Source of the DNA: Sanguibacter antarcticus
Lineage (GTDB): Bacteria > Actinomycetota > Actinomycetes > Actinomycetales > Cellulomonadaceae
Assembly (NCBI RefSeq): GCF_002564005.1
Contig: NZ_PDJG01000001.1
Span: 558,001 to 622,000 of the forward strand
DNA length: 64,000 nucleotides
Direction of reading: 5' to 3'
Positions 32,356-41,134 of the stretch are shown piece after piece. The translations under genes and the position numbers were made by a program. The number at the start of each line of letters is the position of its first letter. Within the stretch, counting starts at the first letter, position 1. Under the pieces are notes generated by a model. The model did no database searches and was not told where the DNA came from. It saw only the letters and a program-made list of their open reading frames with translations.

Positions 32356-33120
32356 TCATCCGAGCGGGGGCCTCGTCCCGAAGACCGCGGTGCCGACCCG
32401 GACGATCGTCGCACCGGCGAGGACGGCCTCCTCGAGGTCGCGGCTCATGCCCATCGACAGCTCGACGGCGTCGGACGTCCCGACGGCACCGGACGACACG
32501 ACCGTGTCCCGTACCTCCCGCAGCGTGTCGAAGCCCGCCCGTACGAGGCCACGGTCGGCCGAGTTCGCGCCGATCGTCATGAAGCCGCGCAGGCGCAGCC
32601 CGGCGAGCCCACCGACGGCGACCGCGAGATCGCTCGCCGCCTGCGGCGAGACGCCGGACTTCGTCGGCTCACCAGAGACGTTCACCTGGAGGAAGACGTC
32701 CAGCGGAGAGGCCGTGGCGCCCGCGACCGCACGGTCCGAGAGCCTCCGTGCCAGCTCCCACGAGTCCACGCTCTCGACGCACGCCGAACCGTGCAGCGCG
32801 AGCGCCCGCAGTGCATGGTTGACCTTGTTCGACTGCAGCGGGCCGATGAGGTGAGCCTCGAGCCGCAGGTCGGCGAGGTCCGGCGCCTTCGCGGTGAGCT
32901 CCTGGACCCGGTTCTCGCCGACGAGCACGCGAGCGCCCCGGCCCGTCGTCCGCAGGTCGAGGCCCTGCGCAGCAGCGACCGCCCGGCGGACCAGGTCAGC
33001 AGGCTGGGTCTTCGTCGCGAGGAGAAGACGCACATCCTGGGGGTCCCGCGCTCCTGCGGCACACGCTGCTGACACCCGGTCGCAGACGTTCGCGATCGTC
33101 TGGACGAGGTCGAGGGGCAT
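32356..33120 (-). CDS. YggS family PLP-binding homeostasis protein
   Basis: 254-residue alanine-racemase-fold protein (YggS/PLPBP/PROSC). The PLP lysine is in LLLATKTQ (~residue 35), followed by VGENRVQEL, the HLIGPLQSNK loop and the phosphate-binding end of the barrel (LSMGMSRDLEEAVLAGATIVRVGTAVFG, read as the GMS/D/E-IR-G pattern). Members bind PLP without known catalysis and balance vitamin B6 and amino/keto-acid pools. ATG 33120 was chosen because TACGAT lies exactly 7 nt upstream; an ATG at 33129 is possible. Divergent from the DUF2079 gene with only 43 bp between starts. Confidence 0.88.
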   Translation of the reverse strand: MPLDLVQTIANVCDRVSAACAAGARDPQDVRLLLATKTQPADLVRRAVAAAQGLDLRTTGRGARVLVGENRVQELTAKAPDLADLRLEAHLIGPLQSNKVNHALRALALHGSACVESVDSWELARRLSDRAVAGATASPLDVFLQVNVSGEPTKSGVSPQAASDLAVAVGGLAGLRLRGFMTIGANSADRGLVRAGFDTLREVRDTVVSSGAVGTSDAVELSMGMSRDLEEAVLAGATIVRVGTAVFGTRPPLG

Positions 33121-33163
33121 GGACAGCATCGTAGTTCGCCGCTGCGTACGCCATGATGGCTCG

Positions 33164-34603
33164 GTGACCACCGCCGCCCCGCAGACACGGCCGACCAGCC
33201 CCCTGCGCTCCTGGCCAGGATCCTGGCCCGCTGCCGCGACCGCAGGCCTCGCGCTCGTCGCGTTCGCTGCCTACCTCACGCTGTCGCTCGCGCGCTGGTA
33301 CCGGTGGGCGAACCCGTCCTGGGACCTCGCGATCTTCGAGCAGGCCGTCCGCGGCTATGCCCACCTCGGCGCGCCGATCGTCACCATCAAGGGTGCGGAC
33401 TTCAACCAGCTCGGGGACCACTTCTCCCCGCTCCTCGTGCTCCTCGCGCCCTTCTACCGCCTCTTCCCGACGCCCGTGACGCTGCTCGTCGCGCAGTGCG
33501 TGCTCGTCGCCGTCTCGGTCGTGCCCGTCACAGCGGTCGCTCGTCGGATCCTGGGAACGTGGCGAGGCCTCGCGCTCGGCACCGCCTACGCCTTCTCCTG
33601 GGGGATCCAGGCCGCTGTCGACGTCCAGTTCCACGAGTACGCGCTCGCGGTGCCGCTGCTCGCGTTCGGCCTGGCCGCGTTCCTCGACGGTCGGTGGCGC
33701 GCGAGCGCCGTGTGGATCGTGCTCCTCCTCGGGGTCAAGGAGGACCTCGGGCTCACTGTCGCGGCGTTCGGTCTCGTCCTGTGGCTGCGAGGGCAGCGTC
33801 GGCTCGGTGCGGTCGTGGCCGGGACCGGGGTGCTCGGCATGGCGCTCGTCGTCGGGGTCCTCGTCCCGGCGCTCAACCCGGACGGCCGCTACGACTACTG
33901 GGGACGCCTCGACGAGGACGGCTCGGCCGGTTCGACGGGACTGGTCGCCTCCGCGGTGCGCCTGGTCGGTGACCTCCTCGTCCCGGCCGTCAAGATCGAG
34001 ACGCTCGCGCTGCTCCTCGTCGTCACGGCGTTCGTCGCGCTCCGCTCGCCCCTGGTGCTCCTGGCGGTGCCGACGATCCTGTGGCGGTTCGCCGGCTCGG
34101 TAGAGTTCTACTGGGGCACGACGTGGCACTACTCGCTCATCCTCGTCCCGATCCTCTTCGCAGCGGCGATCGACGGACTGCGAACGCTCGAGGGCTCACG
34201 GTTCACGGTCCTGCGCAGGTACGCGCGCGCAGCACCAGCCCTCATGCTCCTCGTCGCGGCGGTGCTCCTGCCGCGCTTTCCGCTGGCGGACCTGTGGGAG
34301 CCCGGCACGTATGCGCGCAGCGACCGTGTCGAGGTCGGTCAGCGTGCCGTGGCGAGTATCCCGGAGGGCGCCTCGGTGGCGAGCGACCTCGGTCTCATCC
34401 TCCAGCTCACCACGCACCACGAGGTGTACTGGCTCGGCGGTGTCCCTGAGGTGGCACCGGACTATGTCGCGCTCGACCTCACCGGGTGGGGCGGCAACCC
34501 GCCCGACGACGTCGAGGCCTACACCGAGAACGTGTACCGCGGTGCGAGCTACGAGGTGGTCTTCGACGAGTGGGGATACGTCGTCGCGAAGCGTCTTCCG
34601 TGA
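33164..34603 (+). CDS. DUF2079 multispanning membrane protein
   Basis: 479-residue integral membrane protein with ~9-10 hydrophobic segments starting at ATAGLALVAFAAYLTLSLA (~22-40). After the first segment it has NPSWDLAIFEQAVRGYAHLG and the conserved FNQLGDHFSPLLVLLAPFYRL, which mark DUF2079, a family related in layout to GT-C glycosyltransferases with an acidic loop after TM1. The C-terminal ~100 residues are soluble. Glycosyl or polyprenyl-sugar transfer is a guess from fold alone. GTG 33164 follows CATGAT by 6 nt; longer frames overlap yggS. Confidence 0.8.
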   Translation: MTTAAPQTRPTSPLRSWPGSWPAAATAGLALVAFAAYLTLSLARWYRWANPSWDLAIFEQAVRGYAHLGAPIVTIKGADFNQLGDHFSPLLVLLAPFYRLFPTPVTLLVAQCVLVAVSVVPVTAVARRILGTWRGLALGTAYAFSWGIQAAVDVQFHEYALAVPLLAFGLAAFLDGRWRASAVWIVLLLGVKEDLGLTVAAFGLVLWLRGQRRLGAVVAGTGVLGMALVVGVLVPALNPDGRYDYWGRLDEDGSAGSTGLVASAVRLVGDLLVPAVKIETLALLLVVTAFVALRSPLVLLAVPTILWRFAGSVEFYWGTTWHYSLILVPILFAAAIDGLRTLEGSRFTVLRRYARAAPALMLLVAAVLLPRFPLADLWEPGTYARSDRVEVGQRAVASIPEGASVASDLGLILQLTTHHEVYWLGGVPEVAPDYVALDLTGWGGNPPDDVEAYTENVYRGASYEVVFDEWGYVVAKRLP

Positions 34604-34666
34604 CGCCGCGTCTCCTGTGATGCGCGAGGCGCGGCTCGCGCCCACGACCGGCGGTACGGTGCTGGC

Positions 34667-35059
34667 ATGAAAACTCTGCTCAACATCGTCTGGTTGGTCC
34701 TGGCAGGGTTCTGGCTCGCGGTCGGCTATGTGGCCGCCGGCGTGATCTGCTGCCTGCTCGTCGTCACCATCCCGTTCGGGATCGCGTCGTTCCGGCTGGC
34801 CGGCTACGCGCTCTGGCCGTTCGGTCGGGACGTGGTCCAGGCGCCGGGAGCCGGTGTCATGTCGCTGCTCGGCAACATCGTGTGGCTGGTCGTCGTCGGC
34901 TGGTGGCTGGCGGTCGAGCACGTCGTGGCCGGGGTGGCGCTGTGCGTGACGATCATCGGCATCCCCCTGGGCATCGCCTGCTTCAAGATGGTGCCGCTCG
35001 CGCTCATGCCGCTGGGACGGCAGATCGTCCCGACGGGGACGGTCGGGTCCGCCTGGTGA
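34667..35059 (+). CDS. YccF domain-containing membrane protein
   Basis: 130-residue protein made of two similar halves, each with two membrane segments: LLNIVWLVLAGFWLAVGYV / VTIPFGIASFRLAGYALWPFG and LLGNIVWLVVVGWWLAVEHV / IIGIPLGIACFKMVPLALMPLG. The repeated IVWLV...GFW/GWW and IPxGIAxFK motifs are the YccF (DUF307) family. Function unknown. ATG 34667 follows TACGGT by 6 nt (leaderless). Confidence 0.85.
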   Translation: MKTLLNIVWLVLAGFWLAVGYVAAGVICCLLVVTIPFGIASFRLAGYALWPFGRDVVQAPGAGVMSLLGNIVWLVVVGWWLAVEHVVAGVALCVTIIGIPLGIACFKMVPLALMPLGRQIVPTGTVGSAW

Positions 35060-35113
35060 CGCTCCGGCCCGTCGACGGCACCTGGTGCGACCGGGGACGG
35101 GCTGCGGCGGCGT

Positions 35114-35617
35114 TCAGCCGCGAGCGAGGTCCGCTGTCGTCGCGCTGGTGAGCGTCACAAGATCGGTGGGGGAGAGCCCGATGTCCAGACCTCGCCGGCC
35201 ACCAGAGACGTAGACGGTCTCGAGATCGAGGGCGGAGGCGTCCACGACCGTCCGGTGCGGTTGGCGCTGGCCGAGCGGCGAGATGCCACCGACGACGTAG
35301 CCTGTCGCGCGCTCGGCGACCTGGTGCTCGGCCATCGTCACCTTCTTGTGCCCTGTCTCGTGCGCGAGCGCCTTGAGGTCGAGCTCTCGGTCGACCGGGA
35401 CGACGGCCACGACCAGCTCACCGTCGGCAGCGACGACGAGCGTCTTGAACACGTGCGCAGGATCGACCCCGAGCGCCTGCGCAGCCTCGAGGCCGTAGCT
35501 GAGGTCGCTGCTCGGGTCGTGGTCATAGGGATGCACCGTGTGCTCGATGCCTGCGGCGTCGAGCGCGACCAGAGCGGGGGTTCCTCCGTGCGGGTGCTTC
35601 GTTGCTTTTTTCGACAT
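35114..35617 (-). CDS. ybaK: Cys-tRNA(Pro)/aminoacyl-tRNA deacylase YbaK
   Basis: 167-residue YbaK/EbsC-type trans-editing factor that hydrolyses Cys-tRNA(Pro) made by ProRS. Seen: SYGLEAAQALGVDPAHVFKTLVV with the key Lys, VVAVVPVDRELDLKALA, and the C-terminal GYVVGGISPLGQRQPHRTVVD loop, the family signature. Length is normal. ATG 35617 has TACGGT 7 nt upstream and no RBS (leaderless). Divergent from an acetyltransferase gene. Confidence 0.93.
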   Translation of the reverse strand: MSKKATKHPHGGTPALVALDAAGIEHTVHPYDHDPSSDLSYGLEAAQALGVDPAHVFKTLVVAADGELVVAVVPVDRELDLKALAHETGHKKVTMAEHQVAERATGYVVGGISPLGQRQPHRTVVDASALDLETVYVSGGRRGLDIGLSPTDLVTLTSATTADLARG

Positions 35618-35684
35618 GCGTTCCACCGTAGCGGCTCGCCGTGTTCCGGCAACACCGGTGAAAATTGTCTGCTTAGATGCTTTC

Positions 35685-36296
35685 ATGTCGCTGTCTGCGC
35701 CCGTCGTGTTCCCCGATGCCGTCCCGACCTTCACCGCCGGTGACGTGACGATCCGCGCGCACCGTCCTGGCGACGTCCCGGGCATCGTCGAGCAGTGCGC
35801 GGACCCGCTCTCTGTGCAGTGGACGACCATCCCGGTCCCGTACGACGAGTCCATGGCCGTCGGCTGGATCAGCGAGATGGTGCCTGACGGGTGGCGGACC
35901 GGCGACGAGCACACCTTCGCGATCGAGTCGACCCACCCGGACGGTGTGCGCCGCTTCAGCGGCAGCCTGTCGCTGCGCGACCGTGGGAGCCGTCGTTCGG
36001 AGGTCGCCTTCGGTGCGCACCCCGCGGTCCGCGGCCGCGGCGTCATGACGGCAGCGGTCAACCTGCTCCTCGACTACGGCTTCGAGGGCCTCGGCCTCGA
36101 GACGGTCGTCTGGTATGCGAACGCCGGCAACGCGGGATCGCGTCGGGTCGCCTGGAAGACGGGGTTCACCTTCGGCGGGACGATGCGCGCCTGGCTCGAC
36201 CACCGCGGGGAGACCACCGACGCCTGGGTCGGGACCCTGCACCGGCTCGACACCCGCGAGCCGCGGGCCCCGTGGGACCTGCCTACAGTGCGCTGA
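35685..36296 (+). CDS. GNAT acetyltransferase (RimJ/RimL-like)
   Basis: 203-residue N-acetyltransferase. After a strand/helix entry (TIRAHRPGDVPGIVEQCADP) it has FSGSLSLRDRGSRRSEVAFGAHPAVRGRGVMTAAVNLLLDY, where HPAVRGRGVM is the acetyl-CoA pyrophosphate loop, and then ANAGNAGSRRVAWKTGFTFGGTMRA, the RimL-type end. Substrate unknown. ATG 35685 follows TTAGAT by 6 nt. Its 3' end overlaps the end of the convergent helicase gene by 14 bp. Confidence 0.85.
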   Translation: MSLSAPVVFPDAVPTFTAGDVTIRAHRPGDVPGIVEQCADPLSVQWTTIPVPYDESMAVGWISEMVPDGWRTGDEHTFAIESTHPDGVRRFSGSLSLRDRGSRRSEVAFGAHPAVRGRGVMTAAVNLLLDYGFEGLGLETVVWYANAGNAGSRRVAWKTGFTFGGTMRAWLDHRGETTDAWVGTLHRLDTREPRAPWDLPTVR

Positions 36297-38883
36297 CCCC
36301 GGTCACCTGGAGCACGACCGCGCCCGCCTCGTCGCTCGCATCGAGGTCGACGAGGGCCGTGATGCCCCAGTCGTGGTCGCCGTCCGGGTCGTCGAGGACC
36401 TGGCGCACGGACCAGAGCCGCGGGTTGCCGTCCACGCCCTCGGTGATCGCCAGCATCTTCGGCGAGCGGGCCTGCGGGCCGACGCCGATCGCGTCGTCGC
36501 CGTAGTGCTCGAACATCGGGTCGAGGGCGTCCGCCCACGTGTCGGCGTCCCACCCGGTCGCGCTCCCGTCCAGGGACGCGAGCCCGGCATAGCTCTCGCG
36601 TGCGGCGAGCTCGACGCGGCGGAAGAGCGCGTTGCGCAGCAGCACCCGGAAGGAACGGGCGTTGCCCGTGACGGGTCGGGCGGGGGCCTCGGCGCTGGTG
36701 GCGTTGAGGGGGCTGTCCCCGGTGGGCGTGTCTGCGTCGTCGTCGACCGGGTTCGACAGTCGCTCCCACTCGTCGAGCAGGCTCGAGTCCACGCCGCGGA
36801 CGAGCTCGCCCAACCACTCGGTGATCTCCTCGACCTCTTCGGTGCGCTGCTCGACCGCCACGGTCTGGCGCAGCGTCCGATAGGCGTCGGCGAGGTAGCG
36901 CAGCACGACGCCCTCGGTCCGGTCGAGCTGGTACCGCGAGACGAACTCGGTGAACGTCTGAGCGTTCTCGACCATGTCCCGGACGACCGACTTCGGTGAG
37001 AGCTCTTGGTCGGCGATCCACGGGTTCGACTTCTTGTACGTGGCGAACGCCGCGCTGAGCAGCTCCTCGAGCGGCTTGGGCCAGGAGACGTCCTCGAGGG
37101 CGGCCATCCGCTCCTCGTAGTCATAGCCCTCGGCCTTGAGCGCACCGATCGCCTCGCCGCGTGCCGCACGCTGCTGGCCGTAGAGGACCTGGCGGGGGTC
37201 GTCGAGCGTCGCCTCGATGACAGAGACCACGTCGAGGGCGTGCGTCGGCGAATCTGGCTCGAGGAGCTCCTGCGCTGCCAGCGCGAAGGGGGACAACGGC
37301 TGGTTGAGCGCGAAGTCGCGCGGCAGGTCGACCGTGAGGCGGACCTGGTAGCCGCCGGCACCGTCGGTGACCTTCTCCACGATGCCCGCCTGGCGCAGAG
37401 ACCGGTAGATGCGGAAGACCTGGCGGACGTGCGCAGCCTTCTGGCCCTCGTTGTCGTGGTTCGCCACGAGCAGGTGCCGCATCGCGGCGACCGGGTCACC
37501 CCCTGAGCCGGTGCTGCGGGCGAGCACGTTGAGGACCATCGCGTGGTTCACCGTGAAGTGGCTCGTGAGCTGTTCTGGCTCTGCGTCGCGCAGCCGTTCG
37601 AACGTCTTGTCCGTCCAGTTGACGGCACCCGCGGGGGCTTTCTTGCGGACGATCTTCTTGAGCTTCTTCGCGTCGTCGCCCGCACGCTCGAGGAGCTTGC
37701 GGTTCTCGATGACGTGCTCGGGTGCCATGACGAGCACCTCACCGACGGTGTCGTATCCGGCGCGTCCCGCACGCCCGGCGATCTGGTGGAACTCGCGGGC
37801 CGACAGGTGACGCATACGCTCGCCGTCGTACTTCACGAGGCTCGTGAGGAGCACGGTGCGGATCGGCACGTTGATCCCGACGCCGAGGGTGTCGGTGCCG
37901 CAGACGACCTTGAGCAGGCCCTTCTGCGTGAGCCGTTCCACGACGCGGCGGTACTTGGGGAGCATGCCGGCGTGGTGGACACCGATGCCGTGCCGGAGAA
38001 ACTTGCTGAGCGACTTGCCGAAGCCCGAGCTGAAGCGGAAGTCGGCGAGCTCGGAGACGATCGCGTCCTTCTCGGTCTTCGAGGCGACGTTCATGCTCAG
38101 GAGGGACTGTGCCCGGTCGACGGCGTCCTTCTGCGTGAAGTGCACCACGTACACGGGCGCACGATGGGTGTGCACGAGCTCGTCGATCACCTCGGTGAGC
38201 GGCTCGACGACATAGGTGAAGTTCAGGGGGACGGGCCGCTCGACGCTCGTCACCGTCGCGACAGGGCGCTCGGTCCGCGTCTCGAGATCCTCCACGAACG
38301 GTGTCGTGTCACCGAGCGTCGCAGACATGAGGAGGTACTGCGCCTTGGGCAGCTCGAGGAGCGGGACCTGCCACGCCCACCCGCGCTGCGGGTCGGCGTA
38401 GAAGTGGAACTCGTCCATGACCACCTGGTCGACGTCGGCGTCGTTGCCGTCGCGCAGCGCGATGTTCGCGAGGATCTCGGCGGTGCAGCAGATGATCGGG
38501 GCTGTCGGGTTGACGGAGGAGTCCCCGGTCATCATCCCGACGTTCGCCGAACCGAACGCGTCGACGAGCGCGAAGAACTTCTCGCTCACGAGGGCTTTGA
38601 GCGGCGCGGTGTAGAAGGAACGGCGTCCGTCAGCGAGCGCGGCGAAGTGCGCCCCCATCGCGACGAGGGACTTGCCCGATCCGGTCGGTGTGCTGAGGAT
38701 GACGTGCGAGCCCGAGACGAGCTCGATGAGCGCCTCGGACTGTGCGGGGTAGAGCGTGAGCCCGCGGTCCTGGGCCCAGGACGTGAAGCCCTCGTAGAGC
38801 TCGTCCGGGTCTGGTGCGCCGCCGTCCATGACGGGCGGGATGTGGTCGAGCAGGCTGATCTGGACGGGCGTCGAGGAGGTCAC
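36283..38883 (-). CDS. DEAD/DEAH-box helicase with DUF3516 (Ski2-like)
   Basis: 866-residue SF2 helicase. Motifs in order: Q-like LYPAQSEALIEL (~45), Walker A STPTGSGKS (~64), DEFH in VVMDEFHFY (~150), SAT in LLMSATLGDT, HHAGMLPKYRRVVE, GTDTLGVGINVPI and motif VI HQIAGRAGRAGYD (~390). The C-terminal half is the long helical DUF3516 region of actinobacteria. It probably unwinds RNA or RNA-DNA hybrids, like HelY/Ski2 relatives. GTG 38883 has GGGAGA ~10 nt upstream; codons upstream of it are not conserved in character. The stop overlaps the convergent GNAT gene. Confidence 0.9.
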   Translation of the reverse strand: MTSSTPVQISLLDHIPPVMDGGAPDPDELYEGFTSWAQDRGLTLYPAQSEALIELVSGSHVILSTPTGSGKSLVAMGAHFAALADGRRSFYTAPLKALVSEKFFALVDAFGSANVGMMTGDSSVNPTAPIICCTAEILANIALRDGNDADVDQVVMDEFHFYADPQRGWAWQVPLLELPKAQYLLMSATLGDTTPFVEDLETRTERPVATVTSVERPVPLNFTYVVEPLTEVIDELVHTHRAPVYVVHFTQKDAVDRAQSLLSMNVASKTEKDAIVSELADFRFSSGFGKSLSKFLRHGIGVHHAGMLPKYRRVVERLTQKGLLKVVCGTDTLGVGINVPIRTVLLTSLVKYDGERMRHLSAREFHQIAGRAGRAGYDTVGEVLVMAPEHVIENRKLLERAGDDAKKLKKIVRKKAPAGAVNWTDKTFERLRDAEPEQLTSHFTVNHAMVLNVLARSTGSGGDPVAAMRHLLVANHDNEGQKAAHVRQVFRIYRSLRQAGIVEKVTDGAGGYQVRLTVDLPRDFALNQPLSPFALAAQELLEPDSPTHALDVVSVIEATLDDPRQVLYGQQRAARGEAIGALKAEGYDYEERMAALEDVSWPKPLEELLSAAFATYKKSNPWIADQELSPKSVVRDMVENAQTFTEFVSRYQLDRTEGVVLRYLADAYRTLRQTVAVEQRTEEVEEITEWLGELVRGVDSSLLDEWERLSNPVDDDADTPTGDSPLNATSAEAPARPVTGNARSFRVLLRNALFRRVELAARESYAGLASLDGSATGWDADTWADALDPMFEHYGDDAIGVGPQARSPKMLAITEGVDGNPRLWSVRQVLDDPDGDHDWGITALVDLDASDEAGAVVLQVTGVSAL

Positions 38884-38918
38884 CCGGTCGATTCTCCCAG
38901 AGGAACGCGGCGGCGCGC

Positions 38919-39404
38919 CTACGCGGCGTGCGATCGCCATTCCCCAGGCGGCCCGAGGGCGAGCAGGACGGTCATGACGACGGTCACCACGACGAGCAGC
39001 AGGGCTGCGAAGAGCGCCGGGTGGACGAGCATCCACCGCAGCAGCCGGCCCACGAGGGTGTGGTCGCGGGGGTCGTCGGTCGTGCTGGTGCGCCACACGC
39101 CCTCGAGCATGCCTCGTCGTTCGACGGTGCGCTCGAACGGGACAGTCATGTACGGGACGATCGCCGAGAGGACCCCGACAGCCGTGACGGGGACGCTCCA
39201 CCGCTGGTTGAGAGCGACGACCACCGCCGTGACCGCGTACGAGAGAAAGACGAAGCCGTGCACCGAGCCGGCGACCCGGACGGGAAGGTCGCCGCCGTCC
39301 AGGCCGTACTTGATGATCATCGCAGCGATGAGCAACGTCCAGGTGACGGTCTCGGCGACGGCGACGGCGCGAAACGTTCGCTGCGGGGTCAGGCTCTGTG
39401 GCAC
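38919..39404 (-). CDS. DUF3817 integral membrane protein
   Basis: 161-residue membrane protein. The block RTFRAVAVAETVTWTLLIAAM, the LPVRVAGSVHGFVFLSYAVTAVVVAL segment with central Gly-x-x-His-Gly, and RWSVPVTAVGVLSAIVPYMTVPFE mark DUF3817. A last hydrophobic helix (FAALLLVVVTVVMTVLLAL) follows a linker, giving four segments in all. GTG 39404 has AGGAG 5 nt upstream and is preferred to ATG 39470, whose added residues are Arg-rich and lack an RBS. Located just upstream of the helicase gene on the same strand, so possibly cotranscribed. Function unknown. Confidence 0.78.
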   Translation of the reverse strand: MPQSLTPQRTFRAVAVAETVTWTLLIAAMIIKYGLDGGDLPVRVAGSVHGFVFLSYAVTAVVVALNQRWSVPVTAVGVLSAIVPYMTVPFERTVERRGMLEGVWRTSTTDDPRDHTLVGRLLRWMLVHPALFAALLLVVVTVVMTVLLALGPPGEWRSHAA

Positions 39405-39530
39405 AGGGGCTCCTAGAGAGAGTCGGGGGCTGCGCCTATTCTCTCTGCTTCTCTCTGCCGGTCGACGCATCGCGCACCAGGTTCTCCTGCCCTAGTCTCC
39501 GAAGACGACTCCAACGTGCGGGGGCACACC

Positions 39531-41000
39531 ATGGACGACATCAAGACCGGGATCATCGACCCGCTGAGCAACGCTCTCTACACGTACGTCCTCATCTACC
39601 TGCTCGTCGGCGCAGGGATCTGGTTCACCGTCCGCACGCGTGCTGTCCAGGTCCGTCTCGTGCGCCAGATGCTCACGGTCGTCCTCGGCTCCCGGGGCGA
39701 CTCCGAGGGCGGCATCTCGTCCTTCCAGGCGTTCTGCGTCGGTCTCGCCTCGCGCGTCGGGACGGGCAACATCGTCGGCGTCGCCATCGCGCTGACGCTC
39801 GGCGGCCCCGGAGCGATCTTCTGGATGTGGGTCGTCGCGCTGCTCGGCATGGCGACCGCGTTCATCGAGGCGACGCTCGGTCAGCTCTTCAAGGTGCGCA
39901 ACGACGACGGCAGCTTCCGCGGCGGACCGGCCTACTACATCCAGACCGGGCTCGGCTCGCGGCCCTTCGCCGTCCTGTTCGCCGTGCTGCTCGTCTTCGC
40001 CTTCGGCTTCGCGTTCAACATGGTGCAGGCCAACACGATCGGCGACGCCCTCTCGAGCGGCCACGGAGTGAGCACCGCATGGACCGCTATCGGTCTCATG
40101 GCGCTCGCAGCACCGGTCCTCTTCGGTGGGGTGCGCCGCATCGCTACCGTCGCCGGAGTCCTCTTGCCGATCATGGCTGGCGCCTACGTGCTCCTCGCCG
40201 TCGTCGTCGTCGCGCTGCACGCCACAGAGGTGCCGGGCGTCGTCCGCCAGATCATCGAGAGCGCCCTCGGCATCGACGAGGCTGTCGCGGGGACCGCCGG
40301 CGGGATCCTCGCCGCGATGCTCAACGGGGTCAAGCGCGGACTCTTCTCCAACGAGGCGGGGATGGGTAGCGCCCCCAACACCGCAGCGACCGCCACCGTC
40401 GACCACCCTGTCAAGCAAGGGCTCGTCCAGTCCCTCGGAGTGTTCGTCGACACGATGGTCGTCTGCTCAGCGACAGCATTCATGATCCTCGTCGCCGGAC
40501 CCGCCGTCTACGCCCCGGGAACGACCACGGACGCGGCAGGCTCGGCGCTGACGACCTCCGCAGTCGCCGCGTCCCTGGGCTCCTGGACCACACCGCTCAT
40601 GACCGTGCTCATCTTCGTCTTCGCGTTCTCCTCCGTCCTGGGCAACTACTCGTACGCCGAGGTGAACCTCGCGTTCCTCGGAGTCCACGGCGGCGGGCTC
40701 ACGGTCCTGCGTGTCCTCGTGCTCGTGGCGGTCGGAGCCGGGGCGCTCCTGAGCCTCGAGACGGTCTGGGCGCTCGCCGACGTCGCGATGGCGTTCATGG
40801 CGATCGTCAACCTCGTCTCCATCACGCTCCTCGGACGGTGGGCTCTCGGTGCACTGCGCGACTACGAGAGCCAGGTGCGGGCAGGTGCGCGCGACGGCAC
40901 ACGGCGGACCGGGCGCTTCGTCTCCTCTGGCAACCCCCACATGCCTGGTGACCTACCGGGTGATATCTGGGCGGAGCGGACAGCGACCGCGGAGCGCTGA
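39531..41000 (+). CDS. Alanine/glycine:cation symporter (AGCS family)
   Basis: 489-residue Na+ (or H+)-coupled amino acid carrier with ~11 membrane segments. The family motif is GISSFQAFCVGLASRVGTGN followed by VGVAIALTLGGPGAIFWMW; also NDDGSFRGGPAYYI and GLFSNEAGMGSAPNTAATA (split here), all typical of AlsT/DagA. The start is ATG 39531 with GGGGG 8-10 nt upstream; GTG 39516 is an alternative. A TAGTCT hexamer lies 30 nt upstream, so this transcript has a normal short leader. Substrate is alanine, glycine or glutamine. Confidence 0.93.
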   Translation: MDDIKTGIIDPLSNALYTYVLIYLLVGAGIWFTVRTRAVQVRLVRQMLTVVLGSRGDSEGGISSFQAFCVGLASRVGTGNIVGVAIALTLGGPGAIFWMWVVALLGMATAFIEATLGQLFKVRNDDGSFRGGPAYYIQTGLGSRPFAVLFAVLLVFAFGFAFNMVQANTIGDALSSGHGVSTAWTAIGLMALAAPVLFGGVRRIATVAGVLLPIMAGAYVLLAVVVVALHATEVPGVVRQIIESALGIDEAVAGTAGGILAAMLNGVKRGLFSNEAGMGSAPNTAATATVDHPVKQGLVQSLGVFVDTMVVCSATAFMILVAGPAVYAPGTTTDAAGSALTTSAVAASLGSWTTPLMTVLIFVFAFSSVLGNYSYAEVNLAFLGVHGGGLTVLRVLVLVAVGAGALLSLETVWALADVAMAFMAIVNLVSITLLGRWALGALRDYESQVRAGARDGTRRTGRFVSSGNPHMPGDLPGDIWAERTATAER

Positions 41001-41134
41001 CAGGGCCGAGGAGGCGCACAGACGTGCGGGAGCCGCAGCATCAGGCATGCTGTGCCTGTGACTGGTGACCGCCCCGACACGCCCCGACAGGTGCGCCCTG
41101 CTCATGTCTTGGCGCTCGCTGCCGATCCTGAGGC

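Noticed and set aside
37543..39495. 650-codon plus-strand frame opposite the helicase
   Set aside because: Shadow of the DUF3516 helicase, whose motifs are clear on the minus strand.
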